Shown: piece by piece, positions 1 through 6,795 of the stretch
Position numbering within the stretch: the first letter of the stretch is position 1
Layout: the number at the start of each line of letters is the position of its first letter
NCBI GenBank assembly: GCA_025965775.1
Contig: JAOPWG010000036.1
Span: forward strand, 1-16,407
DNA: 16,407 nucleotides
Direction: 5' to 3'
Source: Modestobacter sp.
GTDB taxonomy: Bacteria; Actinomycetota; Actinomycetes; Mycobacteriales; Geodermatophilaceae
Translations under genes and position numbers: made by a program
The notes under the pieces: generated by a model
What the model was told of the DNA's origin: nothing
The model's database searches: none
The model's input: the letters and a program-made list of their open reading frames with translations, nothing else

Positions 1-127
1 GCCCCGGACGACGGCTCAGATGTTCCTCGCGCCGCCGTGAGGCACCGTAGGCGGTGAGGACTAGTAGGCGTGGCGTATCACGTCCGTCACCGGTCGACGG
101 GCGTTCGCGCCCAGGTCGGCGGCAGAC

Positions 128-181
128 ATCATCGACATCATCGACAGTTTCGACAGTTGCCCTACGCGGGCGCGCGTAGGG
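128..181. repeat. Short 9-bp direct repeats followed by a perfect hairpin
   Basis: Seen directly: two exact ATCATCGAC units (128-136, 137-145) and a degenerate third, AGTTTCGAC (146-154), lie just before a perfect 9-bp inverted repeat, CCCTACGCG (160-168) and CGCGTAGGG (173-181), with the loop GGCG. No T-tract follows, so a classical terminator is unlikely. It could be a protein-binding site or a folded RNA; no gene next to it is recognised. Confidence 0.45.
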
Positions 182-640
182 GCGCGACGTGAGGGCAGCC
201 CGTATTGCCGTCGGTGCCTGTGCCGGCGTTGCAGGCCTGGGTCGTCTGGAGCGAATCCGGGTGGCCCTGCCAGCTGGCCCGAGTAATCATGACTTTCACG
301 CTAGGGCGTGAGTGCCCGCCCGCGGGACAGCACCGCTACGTTCGCGCGAGCTTCGGTGCGCCGGCGCTCTACCGCCGGCCTGCAGTCGCCCCCCCTCAGG
401 AGTTCGCAAGCACCGCCAGGCGGCTGGTGATCTCCAAGGCGGTGCGGCTGCGGCGAGGGCCGCGTTGCTGGTTGCCGCCCCAGGTCCCCCGGCGCCGCAG
501 AGCCTGAAGCTGACTCGCCAGCCGGACCGGTGAGCGCCGGGCGCAGCCACGGCGAAGGCCACGGGCACGAGTACTCCAGCCGGCAGCCGCACGCCGGCGC
601 TCGTCCTGGCGCTGACCGCCGGCGTGCGGGAGTGCGCACT
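182..640. other. Stretch without a recognised gene
   Basis: Several open frames cross this stretch on both strands, but their translations are rich in Arg, Pro, Ala and Gly, as expected for off-frame reading of GC-rich DNA. None shows a family motif, signal peptide or convincing Shine-Dalgarno site. It is probably decayed mobile-element DNA, since it lies upstream of the first tRNA-derived repeat. Confidence 0.4.
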
Positions 641-823
641 GATGGGCACACGGTGGGACACGAACGCGCGGCCAGGCACCAAGCGGGTGCGAACGGTTAC
701 GGACTTGGCTACACCCCTGACCTGCAGGAATGGACAGGGGCGCTCAGGGCCGATCGTGGGCGACACCAGGCCGAGGCGACTCATAATCCCTGGGTCGTGG
801 GTTCGAGCCCCACCCGCCCCACC
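641..823 (+). repeat. attR-like repeat 1: tRNA-Met 3' fragment plus related upstream flank
   Basis: Positions 782-823 match the 3' part of an elongator tRNA-Met: the CTCATAA anticodon loop, a T arm with GTGGG and CCCAC around TTCGAGC, the acceptor strand CCGCCCC, then ACC. The 5' half of a tRNA is absent; upstream sequence gives no D arm at the right distance, so this is not a functional tRNA. The same 42 bp recurs at 6231-6272 with one mismatch (C815 versus T6264). About 140 bp upstream of each copy (641-781 and 6091-6230) also align nearly collinearly, with shared blocks such as TGGGCACA and ACAGG at matching distance from the core. Such 3' tRNA duplications are the usual trace of tyrosine-recombinase integration. 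Confidence 0.8.
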
Positions 824-1038
824 TAGGCCTCGATGCGGTGCTCAGTCCAGACGAGGGCGCATTCCGTCCGGCCAGAGGGCAGCTCGACGTGCTCGCCGGG
901 GTTGGCTGCGATCTTCCGCCGCTTGACGGCGGTCGCCAGTGCTGACATGGCCGTGGCGTGCACCCGACGGATCGTGGCGTTGTCCAACTCGATCGTCGAG
1001 CTGCCCGACCAGGAAGCTGCCGCAGCCTCGACCCACAC
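823..1038 (-). pseudogene. Tyrosine integrase fragment (core-binding domain only)
   Basis: The 71-residue reading includes a segment typical of actinobacterial phage/ICE integrases just before the catalytic domain: TIRRVHATAMSALATAVKRR, then NPGEHVELPSGR and VWTEHRIEA. In intact relatives this SAM-like core-binding region is followed by about 200 residues holding the R...HxxR...Y catalytic residues. Here the frame stops at TAG (823-825), overlapping the edge of the tRNA-derived repeat, so the whole catalytic domain is missing. A GTG at 1038 opens the frame, but it is probably an internal codon of the original gene. The fragment cannot recombine DNA. It is a different integrase subfamily from the remnant near 6287-6600, so the two are not halves of one gene. 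Confidence 0.65.
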
Positions 1039-1389
1039 TGTGACCTTGCGCGGTGAGCCCAGATTTCCGGGACCGGCAGCGGGGACCCCGGCGTCAAGTC
1101 ACCTCGGCCGCGCGGACGCGAGCCTCTACCGCCCCGAGCGTGGGGGATGGAACCGGGTCGCCATCGATGAGGGTGATGGCGGCGGCAGCGTGTGGTGTGG
1201 GCTCCTGCACGGACGGGGACGACGCGCGCGCCAGGCGAGCCGGACCTGCCGGGGGGTGTCGCGATCACCTTGGAGCGCGGGAGCGCTGTTCCAGGCTTTC
1301 GGTTCCGCGCCGCATAGCGCGCAGGGCCGCACGGTCCCGCACAATCCGTCCGGTAGCCCCGCCACGGAAGAGGCCACAGGGAGATCCCA
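1039..1389. other. Upstream region of the cargo operon; no clear gene
   Basis: No protein family is recognised. A minus-strand reading near 1270-1370 contains a short zinc-ribbon-like stretch (GTVRPCALCGAEPKAW), perhaps a relic. A small hairpin with arms AGCGC (1274-1278) and GCGCT (1283-1287) and an imperfect dyad GGTG-N7-CACC (about 1255-1269) sit upstream of the operon and could be regulatory. No -35/-10 pair is convincing. The promoter of the operon at 1390-5282 should lie here. Confidence 0.4.
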
Positions 1390-1464
1390 ATGATCCGAGC
1401 ACCAGAGGACATCCGTGGTCCGTCGGACGGCGGTCGCACCCCCCGCGGTGGTAACGATGCATGA
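1390..1464 (+). CDS. Possible 24-residue peptide opening the cargo operon
   Basis: An ATG at 1390 is preceded by a good Shine-Dalgarno AGGGAG (1378-1383) with 6-nt spacing and opens a 24-codon frame ending at TGA 1462-1464. The peptide begins MIRAPEDIRG and ends RTPRGGNDA: hydrophilic, no cysteine, with a Gly-Gly four residues from the C-terminal end (GGNDA). The frame overlaps the start of the NTPase gene; its stop lies 3 nt past the ATG at 1457, an arrangement typical of translational coupling. It could be a leader peptide coupling translation, or the substrate of the peptidase and exporter encoded downstream. No known precursor family is recognised. The strong ribosome site is the main support; a 24-codon frame can easily arise by chance in GC-rich DNA. 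Confidence 0.35.
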   Translation: MIRAPEDIRGPSDGGRTPRGGNDA

Positions 1465-2461
1465 CCTCTCGCAGGCGAAGTTCAGCTTCGTCACCCGGAC
1501 TGTGAACACACCGGGGACGACCCTGAGCGCCCCGCGCCGCCGGCCCGTCCAGGGGGACGTCGTTGTCACCCGCGTCGTCAGACTGGGTCAGCACCGCGCG
1601 CTGGAGGACCGGCACGGCCGGCGTGTTCGGCTCTACCCCGGCGACCTGGTGGTCGGGGCCTACGGCAACCGCTATGCCACGGACTTCTACGAGGGCTACG
1701 TCCCGACCGGCCCGCGCACCCACCTGCTGACCGCCGGTGGGCTGATCGGCACCGTGGCCTCCGCCGACGCCCGCCGCGGACCTGCCACAGAGCTGGAAGT
1801 GGTCGGCGTGCTCGCCGGCGGGGATGGTTCCGCGCTCAACCTCGCCGACTTCGACCACCCGGTCCCACCGGCCGCCAGCCCGCCGCCGGCCACGGTGGTC
1901 GTCGTCGGCTCGTCGATGAACGCCGGAAAGACCACCACCGTCGCCGGGGTGATCCGGGGCTGGACGCGCGCCGGTCTGGTGGTGGGCGCCGGGAAGGCCA
2001 CCGGCTCGGGCAGCGGCAAGGACCGCTGGGTGTACATCGACGCCGGGGCCCACGCCACGGTCGACTTCCTCGACTTCGGCATGCCCTCGACATTCGGCTA
2101 CCCGACCGACCACCTGGTCACCACGATGCAGCGGATCCGTGACGCGCTCGCCGCCGCCGGAGCCACCCACGTGGTCATCGAGATCGCCGATGGGCTCCTG
2201 CAGCCGCAGACTCGCGAGCTCCTCGGCGCGCTGCCGGGTTTCGCCGACGCCGTGCTGCTCGCGGTCGGCGACGCCCTCGGTGCAGTCGGCGCCCAGCAGG
2301 TCCTCGCCTCCGCCGGGATCGCCGCCGCCGGGCTGAGCGGGCTGGTGAGCCGCAGCCCCCTGGCTGCCAGGGAGGCCGAGGCGGCTACGGGCCTGCCGGT
2401 CCTGTCCCCTGAGCAGCTCGCGGAGGGAGCCGTGCTGGACCTCCTGGCGGCCGTCACATGA
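1415..2461 (+). CDS. P-loop NTPase, BioD/DUF1611-like, with N-terminal beta-rich domain
   Basis: A predicted cytoplasmic nucleotide-binding protein of up to 348 residues. The C-terminal half (about 160-348) has a Walker A loop GSSMNAGKTT (165-174) after a hydrophobic strand VVVV, and an acidic strand THVVIEIADG (251-260) that probably serves as Walker B. This layout resembles the SIMIBI-type NTPases of the BioD/MobB and DUF1611 group; exact family membership is not certain. The N-terminal part (about 44-150) contains GQHRALEDRHGRR and LYPGDLVVGAYGNRYATD, a beta-rich domain I cannot name. Two starts are possible: GTG 1415 with Shine-Dalgarno AGAGGA (1404-1409), or ATG 1457, which would trim 14 poorly conserved-looking residues and overlap the upstream small frame. 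The stop overlaps the next start (ATGA), so the two genes are almost certainly cotranscribed. The substrate is unknown. Confidence 0.82.
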   Translation: MVRRTAVAPPAVVTMHDLSQAKFSFVTRTVNTPGTTLSAPRRRPVQGDVVVTRVVRLGQHRALEDRHGRRVRLYPGDLVVGAYGNRYATDFYEGYVPTGPRTHLLTAGGLIGTVASADARRGPATELEVVGVLAGGDGSALNLADFDHPVPPAASPPPATVVVVGSSMNAGKTTTVAGVIRGWTRAGLVVGAGKATGSGSGKDRWVYIDAGAHATVDFLDFGMPSTFGYPTDHLVTTMQRIRDALAAAGATHVVIEIADGLLQPQTRELLGALPGFADAVLLAVGDALGAVGAQQVLASAGIAAAGLSGLVSRSPLAAREAEAATGLPVLSPEQLAEGAVLDLLAAVT

Positions 2462-3555
2462 CCACGACCGCCGTCACCGCGTACGTGGTCCGGGAGAGCC
2501 CGCCACCCGGCCGGCTGTCCGTCGTCGGTCTCGACGACCTGGAGGTCCTGCCCGACCGGCTCCGCATGCCCCGGTTGACGGTTGAGGATCTCCGCGGAGG
2601 GTCCCTGCTGTCCGGGCGTGGCACGCTCCGCAGCGACCCGCGGTGGAGCGCTGGCCATGCGCCCGCGCCGGCTCTCAACGCGACGGTCCGAGCGTTCTCC
2701 CTCACGAACGTCGCCTGGGCCGCACGACGGCTGCTCCAGCGCGTGGAGGCCTGCTTGGGCGTCGAGCTGCCGCACCTGCACATCGTCGTTGGCTGCCACG
2801 ACAACGGTCGGCGGCACTGGAGCGGAGGGCACTACCGGCTGCCGGCCACGTGGTACAGCGAGCTGCCTGAGGAGGGCCCGGTCGCCCCCACCGGGGAGGT
2901 CCACCTGGGCTACGGCCGGGCGTTCGTGGTGCACGAGGGCACGCGGTACCTGCACAGCCCCGGCCATGACGTGGCCCTGGTGAGCCACGAGGTCGCACAC
3001 CACGTCTGCCGCCACGTCGCCGACTTCCGCCTCAACGCGCTGCGCCCGGCGCGGGAGCATACCAACCACCGGACGGCGGTCGAGGAAGGCACCTGCGACT
3101 ACCTGGCCGCAGTGATGATCGGGCACCCCGACATCTACGGATGGCACCGCGGTCACCTGCCGCTCACCGACCCGCGCCGCCGCTGCCTGGCAGCGCCCTG
3201 GACGATGGCCTCCTTCCGTGGGGGCCATGACGCCGACCCGCATGCCGACGGGACCATCTGGGCCGCTGCTCTGTGGGAGGCGCGCTGGCGCGCCCCAGAG
3301 GTCGGGTTCCCGTCCGAGCACGTCGACGCCGCGCTGCTGCACGGCCTCGCCCGCTTGGGCTCTCAGCACTTCACCGAGCGTGACGAGGAGAACCTCCGGG
3401 CGAGGAGGTATTTCGGGACTCTGCTCGCGGCGGTGCTCGAGGCCGCCCGGGACGCCTCTCTCGCCCACCACGTCGAGCGGGTCATGGCCGCGCGCGGCAT
3501 CCGGGCAGGCTGGTCGAACGCGCACGCGCGGGAGGTGGCCCGGGGGTGCGCCTGA
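2458..3555 (+). CDS. Putative gluzincin metallopeptidase (HEVAH)
   Basis: A 365-residue protein with a zinc-protease signature HEVAH at 177-181, followed about 30 residues later by EEGTCDY (209-215), where a Glu would be the third zinc ligand. Further on, DPHADGTIWAAALWEARW (260-277) resembles the DPH...G..WA..LWDLR segment seen in M4/M36-type peptidases. Together these support a gluzincin fold, although the full sequence matches no family I can name. There is no signal peptide or membrane segment, so it should act in the cytoplasm. It starts at ATG 2458 inside the NTPase stop (ATGA) and overlaps the ABC transporter start by 10 bp. Set between an NTPase and an exporter, a role in trimming a peptide before export is possible; that is inference. 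Catalytic residues look intact. Confidence 0.8.
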   Translation: MTTTAVTAYVVRESPPPGRLSVVGLDDLEVLPDRLRMPRLTVEDLRGGSLLSGRGTLRSDPRWSAGHAPAPALNATVRAFSLTNVAWAARRLLQRVEACLGVELPHLHIVVGCHDNGRRHWSGGHYRLPATWYSELPEEGPVAPTGEVHLGYGRAFVVHEGTRYLHSPGHDVALVSHEVAHHVCRHVADFRLNALRPAREHTNHRTAVEEGTCDYLAAVMIGHPDIYGWHRGHLPLTDPRRRCLAAPWTMASFRGGHDADPHADGTIWAAALWEARWRAPEVGFPSEHVDAALLHGLARLGSQHFTERDEENLRARRYFGTLLAAVLEAARDASLAHHVERVMAARGIRAGWSNAHAREVARGCA

Positions 3556-5282
3556 GCTCCCGGCCCCCGAACGGCCTCCTGGCATCGCTGTGGCGGTTCC
3601 GCTCGTACGGAGCCCCGCACCGGAAGGCCCTGACCCGGGGCCTGCTGTGCCGGGTCGGGGAGCTGCTCGCCGACCTCGCCGCCCCGTGGCCGGTCGCGCT
3701 GGTCGTCGACGCAGCGCTGCGGCGGGGCGGTCACCTGGACGGCGCACAGGCCTGGGTGATCCATCTCGTCGGCGGCGTCGGCATTCGCCTCCTCGTCGTC
3801 GCGGCCGTGGCCTCGTTGGCCGCGGCGTTGCTGTCCGGGACCATGGACTACCTGGGTGACCGCTCGATGAATAGCGCCGGTGAGGGCATCACCGCTGGTA
3901 TCCGTGCGGATGTCTTCGCCCACCTGCTTCGGCTGCCCATGACCTTCCACGACCGCCACAGCGTCGGCGAGCTCACCAGCCGGATGTCGTCGGACACCAA
4001 CCGGATCGAGGACAGCCTGACCGCTGTCTTCTCCACGCTGCTCCCCGGCGTGCTCACGATCGGTGGCCTGGGCGCCGTGATGACGGTGCTTGACTGGCGG
4101 CTGGGCCTGGTCGCGCTGAGCGCCACTCCGCTGATCTTCCTCTCCGCGAAACGGTTCAGCCGGTTGACCCGCGAGGCGTCCCGCACACGGCGGGGCGCCG
4201 AGGGGCGGCTGGCGGCCCTCACCGCCGAGACCCTCGCCGGGATGCGGACGGTGCACGTCACCGGCAGCCTGCGGGTGCACGAGGACGGCTTTGCGGCGCA
4301 CAACGACGCCGCCCTCGCGGCCGGCCTCCGGGCGGTCGACCTGCGCGCCCGCTTCACGCCGATGCTGGAGGCCACCTCTGCGATCGGCACCGCGGCTCTG
4401 CTCCTGCTCGGCGGCCTGGGAGTGTTCCGCGGCTGGTGGACGCCGGGTGTCCTCGTCGTCACGCTCACCTATTTCTCGCGCATGATCAGCCCCCTCCGGT
4501 CGCTGTCGCGGCTGTCCCTGACGCTCACCGTCGGCGCGGCGTCGGCCGAGCGGGTGGCGGAGATCCTCGACGTCCCCACGCGGCGGCCGGCCGGGCAACC
4601 GCCCTCTTTTGTCGTCCCGTGGGTGCGACTGGACCGGGTATCCCTCGACTACGGCCGCGGCGCGGTCCTGACCGATCTGGACCTGGAGGTGCCTGAGGGA
4701 TCTCGCGTGGCGCTCACGGGGTCGAACGGAGCGGGCAAGTCGTCGGTCCTGGCGCTCGTCGCGGGCCTGTACGCGCCGACCTCCGGCAGAGTGCTGATCG
4801 GAGGCACGGAGGTCCACGACCTCACGGACGACGTCCTGCGCAGCGAGGTGTCGGTGGTCCTGCAGGACACCTTCCTTTTCTCCGGCTCCGTCTTCAACAA
4901 CGTCCTGCTGGGCCGTCCCTGGGCGCCACCGAAGGAGGTGCTGGCCGCCTGCACCGCGGCGGGGGTGCTGGACTTCACCCGTGACCTGCCCGACGGTCTG
5001 CTGACCGAGCTCGGAGACCGCGGTGTCGGGCTGTCCGGGGGGCAGCGCCAGCGGGTCGGGATCGCCCGCGCCCTGCTCCGCGACTCGCCCATCGTGCTGC
5101 TCGACGAGCCGACCTCCGGTCTGGACCTGGCCGCGGAACAGTCAATTGTCGACGCTCTGGCAAGGCTCATGACTGGACGGACCGTCCTCATGACGACCCA
5201 CCGACCGGCACTGCTGGATCTGGCCGACCGGGTCGTGGTGATCTCCGGCGGCCGGCTGGTGGAGCAGCCAGCGAGCGGGTGA
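3546..5282 (+). CDS. ABC exporter, fused transmembrane and ATPase domains
   Basis: A 578-residue half-transporter of the type 1 exporter (MsbA/LmrA-like) class, expected to dimerise in the cytoplasmic membrane and pump its substrate outward using ATP. The transmembrane domain covers about 30-330, with helices near 75-98, 158-182, 185-200, 276-294 and 298-312. The ATPase domain (about 355-578) is complete: Walker A GSNGAGKSS (392-400), Q-loop Q440, signature LSGGQRQRV (496-504), Walker B IVLLDE (516-521) and H-loop H552. No N-terminal C39 peptidase is fused, so if the substrate is a peptide, cleavage must come from elsewhere, for example the adjacent metallopeptidase. Translation starts at GTG 3546 within the end of the peptidase gene. 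Function is certain at class level; the substrate is unknown. Confidence 0.92.
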   Translation: MRLSSRPPNGLLASLWRFRSYGAPHRKALTRGLLCRVGELLADLAAPWPVALVVDAALRRGGHLDGAQAWVIHLVGGVGIRLLVVAAVASLAAALLSGTMDYLGDRSMNSAGEGITAGIRADVFAHLLRLPMTFHDRHSVGELTSRMSSDTNRIEDSLTAVFSTLLPGVLTIGGLGAVMTVLDWRLGLVALSATPLIFLSAKRFSRLTREASRTRRGAEGRLAALTAETLAGMRTVHVTGSLRVHEDGFAAHNDAALAAGLRAVDLRARFTPMLEATSAIGTAALLLLGGLGVFRGWWTPGVLVVTLTYFSRMISPLRSLSRLSLTLTVGAASAERVAEILDVPTRRPAGQPPSFVVPWVRLDRVSLDYGRGAVLTDLDLEVPEGSRVALTGSNGAGKSSVLALVAGLYAPTSGRVLIGGTEVHDLTDDVLRSEVSVVLQDTFLFSGSVFNNVLLGRPWAPPKEVLAACTAAGVLDFTRDLPDGLLTELGDRGVGLSGGQRQRVGIARALLRDSPIVLLDEPTSGLDLAAEQSIVDALARLMTGRTVLMTTHRPALLDLADRVVVISGGRLVEQPASG

Positions 5283-5287
5283 GGACA

Positions 5288-5525
5288 GCTCCGGGTGGTC
5301 GCCAGCGAGGTCGAGCGGAGCTGCTCGCTCAGCTCGGCGGGCTCGGTCACCAGCAGAGCGCGCAGGTCCTGGGTGGCCTGCGAGCGGACCTTCAGCGCGT
5401 TGCCCCGGAGCACCTGCAGAGCGGACCATCTCCGCCCTCCCCTCGCCGGTTTTCGGTTGGACGGGCGCGGATCCGGCGAGCACGGCGCGGCCGGCCTCGG
5501 CGTCGAGCGGGTCCTTCTTGCCCCG
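5288..5525 (-). pseudogene. IS110-family transposase fragment, frameshifted
   Basis: Two minus-strand readings in different frames give consecutive pieces of an IS110-type (DEDD) transposase. The first, from about 5525, has GKKDPLDAEAGRAVLAGS, matching the conserved GKsDPiDA..AarAVLaG block. The second, at about 5290-5410, has ALKVRSQATQDLRALLVT, then EPAELSEQLR, matching the following helical region. At least one frameshift separates them, and both the N-terminal catalytic start and the C-terminal Transposase_20 part are missing. It abuts the end of the ABC transporter gene within a few bases, so the insertion or a later deletion may have removed sequence downstream of the operon. Confidence 0.6.
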
Positions 5526-5775
5526 GGCAACCGACCGCGCTGGCGATGGCCTGCGGGTCGATGTGGGCGCTGTAAGCCGCCCGGTCACCGGTTGTCGCGA
5601 GGACGAAGTCGCACCCCTTGATGACCTCGTGGCTGCCGTCGGTGACCGGCTGGCCACGCTGGGCCGCTGGAGGGGGACAGACCGGTGGCCGTGTTGTTGC
5701 CGCCGATGGCGGTCGAGGCCAAGGACGAGCCGCATCCGGCGACGAGCGCGCTGACGCCCACCGCGCTGCCGTCAC
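5526..5775 (-). pseudogene. Possible lipoprotein-like gene scrap
   Basis: A minus-strand reading has a lipobox-like stretch VSALVAGCGSSLASTAIGG (Cys codon near 5733), followed by a Thr/Ser/Gly-rich linker as in actinobacterial lipoproteins. A second frame continues with VTDGSHEVIKGCDFVLATTG. The two are separated by a frameshift, no start with a proper signal peptide is visible, and the reading runs into the IS110 fragment. It is probably a relic; the assignment is tentative. Confidence 0.3.
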
Positions 5776-6090
5776 TGGGGTGTCGGCAGAACCAGCTCGC
5801 ATAAACCGGAGGATCGGCGCGCAGCGCGTGGCTTGTGGTCGCGACGTGGTCGCGGACTGCACGCCATTGGTCGTGAGTTGTCGACAGCGATCGACACCGA
5901 CTCCGAGCCTGACCAGGCAGGCGGCATCATGCATCACCGGATGACATGTCCGGGCTGGGACTATTGATCCGCGGGCGGTCGCGTGCTCTGGCCCGCGAAC
6001 AGAGGTCCGTTCTTCGGCGATCTGCCCGCAGTCAGGCGAGCTCCATGACTCCAGGCTCCCTGCAACGCCCTCCTGGACTCCACTCCCGAT
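5776..6090. other. Stretch without a recognised gene near the right end of the element
   Basis: Nothing recognisable is encoded on either strand. Long frames here are composed of low-information Arg/Pro/Ser/Thr residues typical of noncoding frames. The stretch leads into the repeat that mirrors 641-823. Confidence 0.35.
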
Positions 6091-6272
6091 GGTGGGCACA
6101 GCGTGGGCACGACCGCGCTAGTTGGGGACGGCGGTTGGCGAACAGGTGCGGACGGCAACGAGCGTCTGAAGTGCAGAAACGAACAGGACCAGTCACGGCT
6201 GATCACCGCTGGCACCAGGCACGCCCGACCCATAATCCCTGGGTCGTGGGTTCGAGCCCCACCTGCCCCACC
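6091..6272 (+). repeat. attR-like repeat 2: tRNA-Met 3' fragment plus related upstream flank
   Basis: Positions 6231-6272 repeat the 42-bp tRNA-Met 3' fragment of 782-823 with one change (T6264 for C815). As in copy 1, no D arm or 5' acceptor strand precedes it at tRNA distance, so it is not a functional tRNA. The preceding 140 bp align with 641-781: TGGGCACA at 6093 versus 643, and ACAGG exactly 47-48 bp before each core. The shared flank suggests that the right ends of two related elements were deposited at the same site. Confidence 0.78.
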
Positions 6273-6286
6273 GGTATAACCGCAGG

Positions 6287-6600
6287 TCAGCGCGGCGTGT
6301 GCCTCTCATCGAGCGGGGTGACGTTGCCCAGAGTCCGCAAGGTGTCCGCACGAGCGCGGACTGCGGCTTCGTCCAGCGACCCGCGACGGCGTCCAAATGG
6401 TCGTCGAGGAGCCCCGAGTAGACGTCGAGCGTCATCGCTGCAGAGGCGTGCGCGAGCGGTCGCTGAACCGCCTTCGCGTTGGCTCCGGACGACACCGCGA
6501 GGCTGGCGGCTGTGTGCCGGAGCTCGTGCGGCGTCAGGCCCGGTAGTCCCGCGTCGCGGGCCGCGCGGTCGAGTACCCGCTCTCGGAACCAGAAGAGCAG
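6287..6600 (-). pseudogene. Tyrosine integrase catalytic-domain remnant with a one-base frameshift
   Basis: Minus-strand translation gives the C-terminal part of a phage-type integrase: FRERVLDRAARDAGLPGL, then TPHELRHTAASLAVSSGAN (the HxLRH box), then HASAAMTLDVYSGLLDDHLD with the catalytic tyrosine. After AVAGR the frame is lost. The next frame continues correctly as LDEAAVRARADTLRTLGNV and stops at 6287-6289, so a single base was lost near 6375. The N-terminal, core-binding and first catalytic Arg regions are absent upstream of about 6600. The stop lies 14 bp from the tRNA-derived repeat, the usual geometry. Any longer reading through the repeat ending WGSNPRPRDYG is antisense tRNA translated, not protein. 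Confidence 0.75.
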
Positions 6601-6795
6601 GACGACTACGACGTCGACGGTCATAGGTCTCACCACTCGGCGTGCCGAGAGGCCTATGGCCCCTACGACGCCCCCGGGGGCTCCCCGAGACCGAGAACCC
6701 GAGCCCCGTGCCGACCGCGTTGGACATCCATGGCTCCTGCCCGGATGGCCGTTGCCGCATCGCGTGACGCATCGCGCCAGCCCAGCCAGCCCCGG
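6601..6795. other. Junction between the integrase remnant and the next gene
   Basis: No gene is recognised. This stretch joins the 5' break of the integrase remnant to the 3' end of the minus-strand membrane protein gene. A T-tract-backed terminator hairpin is not visible. Confidence 0.35.

Larger units (their letters stand above)
782..6272. mobile_element. Decayed 5.45-kb integrative element between tRNA-Met-derived repeats
   Basis: The element is delimited by two 42-bp direct repeats made of the tRNA-Met 3' end. Next to the left repeat lies a minus-strand tyrosine-integrase fragment whose stop codon overlaps the repeat edge, the standard convergent tRNA-integrase layout. The interior carries an operon (P-loop NTPase, metallopeptidase, ABC exporter) in the opposite orientation, then an IS110 fragment. 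A further integrase remnant lies immediately beyond the right repeat, so a second element apparently inserted in tandem at the same tRNA gene. The intact tRNA-Met must lie outside the window. Both integrases are broken, so the element should be immobile unless helped in trans. The boundaries are seen; the tandem-accretion history is inferred. Confidence 0.7.

Noticed and set aside
128..154. CRISPR or iteron array
   Set aside because: Only two exact 9-bp units with no spacers, and no Cas or replication gene in the window.
782..823. Complete tRNA-Met gene
   Set aside because: Only the 3' part is present; no D arm or 5' acceptor strand lies upstream at tRNA spacing, either here or at 6231-6272.
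1162..1454. Cysteine-containing frame starting MRVMAAAACGVGSC as a peptide precursor
   Set aside because: There is no Shine-Dalgarno, the rest is basic low-information sequence, and it runs through the start of the NTPase gene.
2098..4817. Long minus-strand frames opposite the cargo operon
   Set aside because: They are Arg/Gly/Pro-rich mirror frames of genes with intact motifs on the plus strand.
6193..6636. Integrase extended to a C-terminus ending WGSNPRPRDYG
   Set aside because: This ending is the antisense of the tRNA T arm and acceptor, a well-known annotation artefact; the natural end is restored by one frameshift and stops at 6287.
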